Assembly (NCBI GenBank): GCA_018399395.1
Contig: JAGYOI010000068.1
Coordinates: forward strand, 1-7,010
Length of the DNA: 7,010 nt
Reading direction: 5' to 3'
Source of the DNA: Prolixibacteraceae bacterium
Lineage (GTDB): Bacteria; Bacteroidota; Bacteroidia; Bacteroidales; Prolixibacteraceae
This document shows positions 1 to 7,010 of the stretch, piece after piece. Numbering within the stretch: position 1 is the stretch's first letter; each line of letters opens with the position of its first letter. The position numbers and the translations under genes were made by a program. A model generated the notes under the pieces. The model made no database searches and was not told the DNA's origin. It worked only from the letters and a program-made list of their open reading frames with translations.

Positions 1-3000
1 ACGAAGAAAATAATTTGAAGCAACCCGATTCACGGTGGGCAGGTATTATGCGTGAGATCCAGACAACCAATTTCGAAGCCTCGAACGTTGAGTATGTCGA
101 ATTTTGGGTGCTCGACCCGTTTATTTATGATGAAGGAACGCACGAAGGCGGTGACTTGTACATTAACCTGGGTAATGTTTCTGAAGATATTTTGAAGGAT
201 TCGCGTAAGGCATTCGAAAATGGCTTGCCGGTTGGCGAAGTAGAAGATGTTGACACCACCGTTTGGGGGCGTGTTTCAACAAAAATGCAGCTTGGCGTTG
301 CATTCGAAAATGAAGCAACCAGCCGCGAGTACCAGGATATTGGCCTCGACGGGCTGGATAACAACGATGAAGCTTTATTCTTTAATGAATACCTGAACCG
401 GATGCAAACCATTTTAACCCCCGAGGCTTTTGATGATTTGATGAGCGACCCGTCGAACGACGATTTTAGCTATTACCGCAGCTCGTTGCACGACCGCATG
501 GAACATTCGGTTTTTGAACGTTATAAAAAATACAACAATGTTGAAAATAACTCTCCCACTGATGAGTTGAATACCGAATCGTACACTATGGTAGGTAAAA
601 CCGAGCCGGATGTTGAGGATATTAATGGAGATAACACCCTAAGTGAGCTTGAAGCATATTATCAGTACAGGGTAAGTATCCGTCCTGAAGATATGAACGT
701 TGGTGAAAATTATATTGTTGATAAAGTAGATGCGACTGTAACCCTGCCCAACCAGGAAACTGAAACGGTAACATGGTACCAGTTTAAAGTTCCGGTTACC
801 GATGAAAATGAGTATGAAAAGTATGGTGAAATCAACAGTTTCAAATCCATCCGGTTTATGCGGATGTTCTTAACCAACTTTTCCGATTCGGTTATTATGC
901 GTTTTGGTTCGTTAGGACTTGTTCGTTCCGACTGGCGCGAAGTTGAAGGCCCGCTTGTTGAAGAAGGGGCAGCAGAATCGGCCAATGCAACGTTTGAAAC
1001 TACTTCGGTCAATATTGAAGAAAACGGAAGTAAATCCCCAATTAACTATGTACTTCCTCCGGGTATCGACCGTGAGACAGACCCTTCGAACCCGACCCCA
1101 ATCGAGATGAATGAACAGTCGATGCTGATGAAGGTTAAAAACCTTGAATCGGGTGATGCCCGGGCCGTTTATAAAAAAGCGGGCATCGATTTACGTCAGT
1201 TCAAATATTTGCGAATGGAGGTTCATGCTGAAGAAATTGAAGATTACCCGCTTGAGGATGACGAATTATCGGTTTTTATCCGTTTAGGAAACGACCAATT
1301 CAATTATTATGAATATGAAATTCCGTTGAAACTCACACCCGAGCCGACGACAAGCTATAATAACGAAAATATAGCAGACCGTAGGATTGTATGGCCCGAT
1401 GAAAACCGTTTGAACGTTGAGTTAAACCGTTTGCCTGATTTAAAACTTGAACGGAATGCAGCTGCACGCGAAGCCGGTTCTACCATAAGGATGTCAGATG
1501 TATTTGAGCAAATCGACGAGCAGTCGCCAAACGCTAAAAACATCATGAAAGTTAAGGGTAACCCTAGCTTGGCCGACGTCGATTTAGTTTATATCGGTAT
1601 CCGTAACCCAAAAACGGATAATCCTACATCGAAATCAGTTGAAGTATGGGTAAACGAATTGCGGGTGAGTGATTACGATCAAAGTGGAGGATGGGCTTCA
1701 CGTGGCCGTATGTCGGTCCGCCTGGCCGATCTTGGAAGTGTTTCATTAACTGGTAGTACCGAGTCGGTTGGATGGGGTAGTATTAGCCAGCCGGCCAGTA
1801 TGCGAAGCCTCGAAGACCGTTACGAGTTCAACCTTGCAGCTACCGCTAACCTTGGTAAATTATTGCCCGAAAAAATAGGGTTGAACATGCCATTGTTTTA
1901 CAGTTATTCACGTAATGTGGCTAATCCCGAATACAGCCCCGTGAATACCGATATAACCATGAAGGATGCGATTGATGCCATTGAAGATCCTGAAGATGTA
2001 GAAGAACTGCTTGAGATATCGCAAGATGTTGTAACACGCAAAAGTTTAAATTTTAACAATATAAGCCTTGAGCCACAACGCGAAAACAGGGAACGGAAAC
2101 CGTGGCCAACCGATATTGAAAATTTCTCAATGTCGTATGCCAAAAACGAGCAGGTAAGCCATAATATAGATATCGAAAATTACCTGAGAAAAAACGAAAA
2201 AGCAGTGTTTAATTACAACTATTCAATGCGTTCGAACCCTGTTACACCATTTAAAAATGTGGGGTTCCTCAAAAATAATGCATTTGCGCTAATCCGTGAT
2301 TTCAATTTTTCACCATTGCCCGAAATGATTTCATTCCGTACCGACCTTACCCGATCGTATAACGAGCGGACTGCACGGGATAATACCGGCTATGGGCTTG
2401 AAATGCCCACAACTGTTCAAAAGAACTTTTTGTGGAATCGGTATTTCGATTTTAAGTTCAATTTGACCCGCGCGTTGAGGATTGATTTTACAAACCAGAA
2501 TGTTGCACGCATCGATGAATTGGAAGGTGTGATGGATAAAGACCGTTATCCCGACGAATATGCAAAGATGATGGATGAGATTTACAACAATATATCTTCA
2601 TTCGGAAGGCCTGTTGATTACCAGCACAGCGTAAATGTAAATTACCGCTTGCCAATTAATAAACTGCCATTACTCGATTGGACCTCGGCATCGGCAACAT
2701 ACCGTGGAACATACGACTGGATGGCTGGTGCGCAATTGCAGGATGAAAGCGTTACACTGGGTAACAATGTGGGTAATAACATGAATGCCCGGATTAACGG
2801 ACAATTAAATTTCCTTACCCTTTACAACAAGGTTCCTTACCTGCAGCAAATAAATAATAAATACCGGTCGTCACGAAGAACATATGGTTCGAGGGCACGG
2901 GGGCGTCAGAACCAACAACGTGAAGCACGCGAAAGCGATGAGCCGAAACGGATTAAAGACGTAAGTTTTACCGATAAAAACGTGGCATTCAGGGCCGATG

Positions 3001-4619
3001 TGCCTAAGTCCATTTTCCATAGGTTAGGGACTGAAGATGTTACAGTTGCCGTTGTTAACGAGAGTGGCGATACGATTGATGGAGAGGTTACAATAGTTGA
3101 TATGAACAGGGTAAACTTTGAACCATCGGTTAGTGTGCGCGAAGGCCGGGTTTTTATAACCGGTAAAAAAGAAGTTGATGAATTGTTCTTTGAAAAAGCA
3201 CTCGACTTTTCAGTGCGGATGCTGATGGGGGTGCGTTCTTTCAGGATAACCTACAATAAAACAGGAGCTACATCACTGCCGGGATTTTTACCCGAACCTT
3301 ATTTGTTTGGCATGCGTAACGATGAAAGCACAGGCAATTCGCTGGCACCAACAATTCCGTTCCTGTTAGGCTGGCAGGATGAAGATTTCATTTTTGAAGC
3401 AGCCAAAAATGAGTGGATAACTACCGACAATTCCATTCAAAAGCAATATTCACTTCAAAACAGTGAAGCATGGAATTTTTCAATGCAGTTTGAACCTATA
3501 CCCAATGTGAAAATCGATTTTACCGGTACACGCCGCGAGTCGAAAAATATAAGCAGTTATATCAATTATGATGAAAACGAAAAACTATTTGAGCTGCAAA
3601 ACAGAAGGGAAACCGGTAACTTTGAAATGACCATACTCACGCTGGCTACTGCCTTCAGCGAAAACCTTTCGGGCGATGAGGAAACCTCTGCATTGTTTGA
3701 TGAGTTCAGGAATAAAAACCGTCAGATTATTGCGCAACGTTTAAACGAACAACGTGGTTGGGATGAGGAAGATGGCTATGCAATGAACCCGGATGTAAAG
3801 GAAAACGGTGTTTCACTAAATTCATCAGATGTTATTATACCAGCACTTTTAGCTACGTATACCGGTACCGATCCGTCTCTTATATCGCTTAAAACCCGTC
3901 CTGGTTTGTCTTCAATTCGTCCAAACTGGCGCTTGAATTATAACGGTAACCCACAGCAGATCGAATGGCTTAACGGAACAGTACAATCGTTAAATTTCAG
4001 TCACAGTTATAAATCGTCATTTAGTATCGGCCGGTATGAGACTAACCTTGCATATTCACCCGATGAAAACGGCCTGAGCTGGGTACGTGATGATATTGAC
4101 GGGAGTACATTTGTCCCCGAACTGTCAATTACTTCGGTTAATGTTCAGGAATCATTTAACCCGCTTATCAATGTTGATGTGGTGTTTAAAAACGATTTAA
4201 GTACCCGTTTTGAAATTCGCAAAACCCGGAACCTTAATTTCGATTTTACGGCCAACCAGATGAGTGAAATGACTAAAAATGAATTTTCGGTTGGGGTAGG
4301 TTATCGTTTCACCGGAATGGATATGATTATTAAAACAAACCGGGGAAGGCAGGAAGCCAGTAACGATTTAAACCTGCGGATGGATATTACCGGCAGTAAC
4401 TTCAAGAGTGTACTGCGAAAAATTGATGTTGAAGACGGAGAATTAAACGGGGGAACGCGCATGCTCTCTCTCGATTTTAATGCCGATTATATGTTTAGCG
4501 AGAAGCTAACAGTAAAACTGTATTATCAGTATAACCTAACCGATCCGCATAGTACGTTAAACGGCTATTTGCAAACAAACACGAAATTTGGGCTAAGCTT
4601 CAATTTTGCCATTATGTAA
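1..4619 (+). CDS. sprA: SprA/Sov, type IX secretion outer-membrane translocon (5'-truncated)
   Basis: This is the C-terminal ~1538 residues of SprA (Sov in Porphyromonas), the very large outer-membrane barrel through which type IX secretion substrates leave the cell; the family is usually about 2,300-2,500 residues. The frame is open from base 3 with no stop before TTG at 15, so that TTG is an internal Leu and the true start lies upstream. Residues below are numbered from it. Family hallmarks are RWAGIMR (7-13) followed by TTNFEASNVEYVEFWVLDPF, the DING...EAYYQYRV stretch (202 onward), a second SprA-type segment around 276-310, and VWVNELRVSDYD (544-555). After about 565 the protein is rich in alternating aromatic/polar segments typical of beta-barrel strands, and it ends in ...FGLSFNFAIM, an outer-membrane-like terminal strand with a penultimate Ile rather than a final Phe. 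A charged Arg-rich stretch (951-979) interrupts the barrel region. The family call is very secure; membrane topology is inferred. Confidence 0.95.
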   Translation, partial: EENNLKQPDSRWAGIMREIQTTNFEASNVEYVEFWVLDPFIYDEGTHEGGDLYINLGNVSEDILKDSRKAFENGLPVGEVEDVDTTVWGRVSTKMQLGVAFENEATSREYQDIGLDGLDNNDEALFFNEYLNRMQTILTPEAFDDLMSDPSNDDFSYYRSSLHDRMEHSVFERYKKYNNVENNSPTDELNTESYTMVGKTEPDVEDINGDNTLSELEAYYQYRVSIRPEDMNVGENYIVDKVDATVTLPNQETETVTWYQFKVPVTDENEYEKYGEINSFKSIRFMRMFLTNFSDSVIMRFGSLGLVRSDWREVEGPLVEEGAAESANATFETTSVNIEENGSKSPINYVLPPGIDRETDPSNPTPIEMNEQSMLMKVKNLESGDARAVYKKAGIDLRQFKYLRMEVHAEEIEDYPLEDDELSVFIRLGNDQFNYYEYEIPLKLTPEPTTSYNNENIADRRIVWPDENRLNVELNRLPDLKLERNAAAREAGSTIRMSDVFEQIDEQSPNAKNIMKVKGNPSLADVDLVYIGIRNPKTDNPTSKSVEVWVNELRVSDYDQSGGWASRGRMSVRLADLGSVSLTGSTESVGWGSISQPASMRSLEDRYEFNLAATANLGKLLPEKIGLNMPLFYSYSRNVANPEYSPVNTDITMKDAIDAIEDPEDVEELLEISQDVVTRKSLNFNNISLEPQRENRERKPWPTDIENFSMSYAKNEQVSHNIDIENYLRKNEKAVFNYNYSMRSNPVTPFKNVGFLKNNAFALIRDFNFSPLPEMISFRTDLTRSYNERTARDNTGYGLEMPTTVQKNFLWNRYFDFKFNLTRALRIDFTNQNVARIDELEGVMDKDRYPDEYAKMMDEIYNNISSFGRPVDYQHSVNVNYRLPINKLPLLDWTSASATYRGTYDWMAGAQLQDESVTLGNNVGNNMNARINGQLNFLTLYNKVPYLQQINNKYRSSRRTYGSRARGRQNQQREARESDEPKRIKDVSFTDKNVAFRADVPKSIFHRLGTEDVTVAVVNESGDTIDGEVTIVDMNRVNFEPSVSVREGRVFITGKKEVDELFFEKALDFSVRMLMGVRSFRITYNKTGATSLPGFLPEPYLFGMRNDESTGNSLAPTIPFLLGWQDEDFIFEAAKNEWITTDNSIQKQYSLQNSEAWNFSMQFEPIPNVKIDFTGTRRESKNISSYINYDENEKLFELQNRRETGNFEMTILTLATAFSENLSGDEETSALFDEFRNKNRQIIAQRLNEQRGWDEEDGYAMNPDVKENGVSLNSSDVIIPALLATYTGTDPSLISLKTRPGLSSIRPNWRLNYNGNPQQIEWLNGTVQSLNFSHSYKSSFSIGRYETNLAYSPDENGLSWVRDDIDGSTFVPELSITSVNVQESFNPLINVDVVFKNDLSTRFEIRKTRNLNFDFTANQMSEMTKNEFSVGVGYRFTGMDMIIKTNRGRQEASNDLNLRMDITGSNFKSVLRKIDVEDGELNGGTRMLSLDFNADYMFSEKLTVKLYYQYNLTDPHSTLNGYLQTNTKFGLSFNFAIM

Positions 4620-4621
4620 TA

Positions 4622-5506
4622 TCAATCTTTCAGTTTGAATTTCTTGATGAGGGTATCCATCGACATAAAAACAGTCACTTTCTTAGGTTGTTTGTTCTTC
4701 AATGTAGCAACATGTGGTCCACTAATGAATAAATGGGTGCCGGTTGTGTTTTCGATAATTTTATCAAGGTAATCTTTTATATCTTTTTCGGTTGTTGGAC
4801 CTATAAAAGTCAAAATAATGTGTTGCGCATTAACTGTTTTGGCTGTTTGAACAACATCATCGGCCGGAACTGCCTGCCCCAAATATGTACATGCATAACC
4901 GGCTTTCTTTAGCAAATAATGGTAATAGAGAATGCCCAGTTCGTGGTAATCCCATTCGGGCAGGGCAAGTAAAATGTGTGGTTTTGAGTTTGCCGGTATC
5001 GGCAGTTGATCAATTACCGAAAATAATTTCAGCTTGCACATGTTCGAAAAAAAATGCTCGTGACCGGGTGTTATTTTCCCGTTCACCCATAGGTTGCCTA
5101 CAATTTTTAAGAAAGGAAAAAAAATATCCTCAAAAGTTTCTTCTATACCATGCGTTTCTATGTAAGTGTTAAAAAGCTTGCTCAGCGTTGTTTGGTCAAA
5201 ATGCAATGAAGCATTCATCATTTGTTCTATTGCCGTTTTTTTCGAAAACCCCGATGTGGTAAGCTCTGAGGCTTTCTCAATAATTTCCTGTTCGCTCATG
5301 GAAGCTATACGCGATATTTTCATCCCGTTTTTTCTCAATAGTGCCACGTTCAGCAGTTTCATAAGCTGTTGTTCGCTGTAGTAACGTGTGTTGCCAACTG
5401 AGCGGACGGGGGTGAATAAGCCGTGGCGCTGTTCCCATATACGAATGGTGTGCGCTTTTATTTGCGACAGCACCGCTAATTCACCTATAGAGTAATGTTT
5501 ATTCAT
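4622..5506 (-). CDS. MerR-family regulator with cobalamin-binding domain (CarH/LitR-like)
   Basis: This is a likely DNA-binding repressor or switch that senses a cobalamin cofactor. The start chosen is ATG at 5506 (294 aa, beginning MNKHYSIGEL); the frame extends five codons to a TTG at 5521, but MerR proteins normally begin just before the Y-x-I-G-E-L motif. Residues 5-70 form the MerR winged helix (IGELAVLSQI, TIRIWEQRHGL, NTRYYSEQQL). Residues ~85-165 form the helical B12 cap with W140-x9-E150-H151, the motif that contacts the adenosyl group in Thermus CarH. Residues ~175-290 form the Rossmann-like B12 domain with D186-x-H188-x-x-G191, whose His is the expected lower axial ligand. At canonical spacing, SxL is replaced by TFI (233-235) and GG by GP (263-264). 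The residue after W140 is Val, where CarH has His132. Length is close to CarH (~285 aa). Its stop lies 2 bp from that of sprA. No carotenoid or photolyase gene is visible beside it, so the target genes are unknown. Confidence 0.9.
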   Translation of the reverse strand: MNKHYSIGELAVLSQIKAHTIRIWEQRHGLFTPVRSVGNTRYYSEQQLMKLLNVALLRKNGMKISRIASMSEQEIIEKASELTTSGFSKKTAIEQMMNASLHFDQTTLSKLFNTYIETHGIEETFEDIFFPFLKIVGNLWVNGKITPGHEHFFSNMCKLKLFSVIDQLPIPANSKPHILLALPEWDYHELGILYYHYLLKKAGYACTYLGQAVPADDVVQTAKTVNAQHIILTFIGPTTEKDIKDYLDKIIENTTGTHLFISGPHVATLKNKQPKKVTVFMSMDTLIKKFKLKD

Positions 5507-5537
5507 ATTCGTAAAACTCAACTTTGAGAAATAAACC

Positions 5538-5554
5538 CAAAATCAATGATTTTG
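5538..5554. repeat. Perfect 17-bp palindrome CAAAATCA-A-TGATTTTG (putative operator)
   Basis: Two 8-base arms, 5538-5545 and 5547-5554, are exact reverse complements around a single central A at 5546. The palindrome begins 32 bp upstream of the regulator's ATG and covers the best -7 match for that gene. It has no following T-run and is too tight to form a normal hairpin, so a dimeric protein-binding site is more likely than a terminator. A third copy of the half-site TGATTTT lies at 5635-5641, near the ligase promoter. The operator role is inferred. Confidence 0.5.
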
Positions 5555-5565
5555 TTTAAAAACAA
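5538..5565 (-). promoter_or_regulatory. Candidate promoter of the merR/B12 gene
   Basis: On the minus strand, TGATTTTG (5545-5538) matches the Bacteroidota -7 consensus TAnnTTTG at all but one fixed position, and TTG (5565-5563) lies 17 bp upstream as a possible -33 element. Transcription would begin near 5531, giving a short leader of about 25 nt before ATG 5506. The -7 element coincides with one arm of the 17-bp palindrome, so a protein bound there would block it. The match is weak and made by eye. Confidence 0.3.
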
Positions 5566-5611
5566 GGCATCGCTAATTTAAACATATTTGAATAAGAACC
5601 GATAATTTTTT

Positions 5612-5632
5612 GTTCAACATATTTTGTTGCAC
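5612..5632. repeat. Imperfect 21-bp dyad near the mpl promoter
   Basis: CAACA (5615-5619) and TGTTG (5625-5629) are inverted around TATTT, and the symmetry continues outward through GT/AC with one mismatch (5614 versus 5630). It covers the TTTG at 5623-5626 that could be the -33 element of the ligase promoter. It could be a binding site, but short dyads are common in AT-rich DNA. Confidence 0.3.
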
Positions 5633-5652
5633 ATTGATTTTACTTATTTTTA
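5623..5652 (+). promoter_or_regulatory. Candidate promoter of the mpl-like ligase
   Basis: TTTG (5623-5626) and TATTTTTA (5645-5652) are separated by 18 bp and resemble the Bacteroidota -33 TTTG and -7 TAnnTTTG elements, with the last base of the -7 element differing. Transcription would start near 5658-5660 and give a leader of about 20 nt. The -7 element lies within both the 9-bp direct repeat and one arm of the 10-bp inverted repeat. No better match was found by eye. Confidence 0.3.
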
Positions 5653-5656
5653 CTTA
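5638..5656. repeat. 9-bp direct repeat TTTTACTTA with 10-bp period
   Basis: Exact copies lie at 5638-5646 and 5648-5656, separated by one T, so they sit on the same face of the helix. They overlap the candidate -7 element of the ligase gene. CarH-type regulators are known to bind short tandem direct repeats of about 11 bp, so the arrangement is suggestive, but the period here is 10 bp and only two units are seen. Confidence 0.45.
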
Positions 5657-5677
5657 GAAACTATAAATAAAAATAAG
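5643..5677. repeat. Inverted repeat with perfect 10-bp arms just upstream of mpl
   Basis: CTTATTTTTA (5643-5652) and TAAAAATAAG (5668-5677) are exact reverse complements with a 15-base spacer. The right arm ends three bases before the ATG at 5681. With the proposed transcription start only the right arm would be in the mRNA, so it would act at the DNA level; an upstream start would allow an AU-rich hairpin beside the start codon. The arms are almost entirely A/T, so chance is a real alternative. Confidence 0.4.
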
Positions 5678-5680
5678 CAC

Positions 5681-7010
5681 ATGCATATACATTTTATCGC
5701 TATTGGCGGGAGTGCCATGCACAACCTTGCTATTGCGCTCAAACAAAAAGGTTACATTGTTACCGGTTCCGACGACGAAATATTTGAACCTTCCCGCTCG
5801 AGATTGTTGAAGCACAATTTACTGCCCCAAAAAGAAGGCTGGGATCCTGAAGCGATTGACACCTCGGTTGATGCCGTTATCCTTGGAATGCATGCACGAC
5901 ACGATAATCCTGAGTTACAACGTGCCCGTGACCGGGGCATTAAAATATACTCGTATCCCGAATACTTATACGAACAAACCAAATACAAAAAACGGATCGT
6001 TATCGGCGGAAGCCATGGCAAAACCACAACTACCTCAATGGTAATGCATGTACTTGAGGCTTGTGGTATGCAATTCGACTATATGGTGGGTGCTAATATC
6101 GAAGGCTTCGATACGATGGTACGCCTCTCGGATGATGCCGAAATTGCAGTATTCGAGGGCGATGAATATTTATCGTCGCCCATCGACTCAAGGCCTAAAT
6201 TTCATCACTACCGTCCTGATATTGCTTTGCTGACCGGCATTGCATGGGACCATATCAATGTTTTTCCTACATTTGAAAACTACATCCATCAGTTTGAATT
6301 ATTTGTGTCGTTAATAATGCCCAAAGGAACATTGATTTATTTTGAAGAAGACAGGTGCCTGAAACGCATTGCCGACAACGTTATGGGGAAGGTGCTGGTT
6401 TTACCATACCGTACACCTTCGTACAGGATTGAGAACAACAAAACAATACTTGAATCGAATATGGGCGAAATACCACTGGAAATATTTGGGAAGCACAACC
6501 TTCAGAATATGGCCGGTGCCAGGTTGATATGTGCCGAGCTGGGCATACCTGAAAGACTTTTTTACGAGAAAATTGCAACATTCAAAGGTTCGTCACGCAG
6601 GCTCGAGGTAATTTCCGAAACTGGGGATGCAACTGTTTTTTACGATTTTGCCCATTCACCGTCAAAATTAAAAGCAACTACCGGGGCTGTAAAGTCTCAA
6701 TATCCCCATCGAAAGCTTGTTGCCGTGATGGAACTCCATACATTTAGCAGCTTGAAAAAAGAATTTCTTCCTGAATATAAAAACGCTATGTCGGCTGCCG
6801 ATAAAGCATTTGTATATTTCAATCCGGATACCATTGTACATAAAAAGCTTGAACCCATTACCGAAAAACAAGTTGAAGATGCTTTTGGCGGCGGTGTACA
6901 GGCTTACACCAATGCCGATAAATTATTTGAAGATTTGGGAAAGTTTGAATGGAAAAATGCCAATCTTTTGATTATGACCTCGGGAAATTTCTCGGGAAAA
7001 GATGTAAAAG
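5681..7010 (+). CDS. mpl: Mpl-type UDP-N-acetylmuramate:murein tripeptide ligase (3'-truncated)
   Basis: This Mur ligase probably joins recycled L-Ala-gamma-D-Glu-meso-DAP to UDP-N-acetylmuramate using ATP in the cytoplasm, short-cutting the MurC/D/E steps. ATG 5681 is followed by 443 codons with no stop before the window ends; E. coli Mpl has 457 residues, so little is missing. Residues 1-~100 form the UDP-sugar-binding Rossmann domain (HFIAIGGSAMHNLA, 4-17). The ATP loop is GGSHGKTTTT (109-118). FEGDEYLSSPIDSRPKFHHY (158-177) matches Mpl's EADEYD...FDKRSKFVHY rather than MurC's EADESD pattern, and is followed by GIAWDHINVFPT (186-197). FGKHNLQNMAGA (269-280), FKGSSRRLE (301-309) and DFAHSPSKLKAT (322-333) mark the central-to-C-terminal transition. 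The usual FAHHP is FAHSP here. MSGNFSG-like MTSGNFSG (432-439) is near the end. Mpl is much more likely than MurC; substrate is inferred from family resemblance. Confidence 0.9.
   Translation, partial: MHIHFIAIGGSAMHNLAIALKQKGYIVTGSDDEIFEPSRSRLLKHNLLPQKEGWDPEAIDTSVDAVILGMHARHDNPELQRARDRGIKIYSYPEYLYEQTKYKKRIVIGGSHGKTTTTSMVMHVLEACGMQFDYMVGANIEGFDTMVRLSDDAEIAVFEGDEYLSSPIDSRPKFHHYRPDIALLTGIAWDHINVFPTFENYIHQFELFVSLIMPKGTLIYFEEDRCLKRIADNVMGKVLVLPYRTPSYRIENNKTILESNMGEIPLEIFGKHNLQNMAGARLICAELGIPERLFYEKIATFKGSSRRLEVISETGDATVFYDFAHSPSKLKATTGAVKSQYPHRKLVAVMELHTFSSLKKEFLPEYKNAMSAADKAFVYFNPDTIVHKKLEPITEKQVEDAFGGGVQAYTNADKLFEDLGKFEWKNANLLIMTSGNFSGKDVK

Larger units (their letters stand above)
5507..5680. 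promoter_or_regulatory. Divergent AT-rich intergenic region between merR/B12 and mpl
   Basis: These 174 bases separate the start codons of two divergently transcribed genes and must hold both promoters. I found no small gene and no Shine-Dalgarno-like sequence next to either start; the ligase leader is A-rich, as is common in Bacteroidota. The region holds several nested symmetrical elements, listed separately. Because MerR-family regulators often act on their own or a divergent promoter, this is the most likely place in the window for an operator. The regulatory role is inferred. Confidence 0.7.

Noticed and set aside
15..17. TTG as the start codon of the sprA reading frame
   Set aside because: The frame is open upstream to base 3 and the next residues already belong to the middle of SprA (RWAGIMR...). 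It is an internal Leu codon in a truncated gene.
125..2143. Short open frames inside the sprA region
   Set aside because: They are out-of-frame or antisense to continuous SprA coding sequence and show no domain signature.
4885..5381. Plus-strand open frames opposite the regulator gene
   Set aside because: Their translations show no recognisable motif and are Cys/Ser-rich in the manner of antisense readings of a real gene.
5507..5521. TTG at 5521 as the start of the MerR/B12 gene
   Set aside because: ATG at 5506 lies just before the conserved Y-x-I-G-E-L motif; the five extra residues fit no family feature.
5538..5554. The 17-bp palindrome as a transcription terminator
   Set aside because: It has a one-base centre, AT-rich arms and no T-run, and it lies upstream of both genes rather than at a gene end.
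5752..6871. Several short open frames on both strands between 5752 and 6871
   Set aside because: All overlap the ligase gene, whose frame is continuous with Mur-ligase motifs throughout; they are out-of-frame or antisense readings.
5681..7010. MurC (UDP-N-acetylmuramate:L-alanine ligase) as the identity of the ligase
   Set aside because: The EGDEY...IDSRPKFHHY region and GIAWDHINVF follow the Mpl pattern, not the EADESD pattern of MurC. MurC remains a minor alternative.

Overview
The window looks like the chromosome of a Bacteroidota bacterium. Order Bacteroidales or Marinilabiliales is the best guess, without proof. The main evidence is a large 3' portion of sprA, the outer-membrane translocon of the type IX secretion system, which is confined to this phylum. 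A-rich start regions with no Shine-Dalgarno sequence and weak matches to the Bacteroidota -33/-7 promoter pattern agree with this. Base composition is moderate, with an AT-rich intergenic region.

Layout: (1) Positions 1-4619, plus strand, hold the last ~1538 codons of sprA; its 5' end lies outside the window. (2) Positions 4622-5506, minus strand, hold a complete MerR-type regulator with a C-terminal cobalamin-binding module (CarH/LitR architecture). It converges on sprA with only two bases between the stop codons. (3) Positions 5507-5680 form a divergent, AT-rich intergenic region with a perfect 17-bp palindrome, a 9-bp direct repeat of 10-bp period, a 10-bp-arm inverted repeat and weak promoter matches in both directions. 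(4) Positions 5681-7010, plus strand, hold an Mpl-type Mur ligase (murein tripeptide recycling) that runs off the 3' edge and probably lacks only a few to about 20 residues.

The three genes do not form an operon. sprA acts in protein export across the outer membrane. The ligase reuses cell-wall peptide in the cytoplasm. The MerR/B12 protein is a candidate light- or cobalamin-responsive repressor whose only obvious nearby targets are its own promoter and the divergent ligase promoter. Its adenosyl-contact motif W-x9-EH and its axial-ligand motif DxHxxG are intact. The residue matching the light-state ligand of Thermus CarH (His132) is Val, and the SxL and GG nucleotide-tail motifs are altered. 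I see no mobile element, CRISPR array, RNA gene or clearly new multigene system. The points most worth a second look are the symmetrical sequences between the regulator and the ligase, and the non-canonical B12 pocket.
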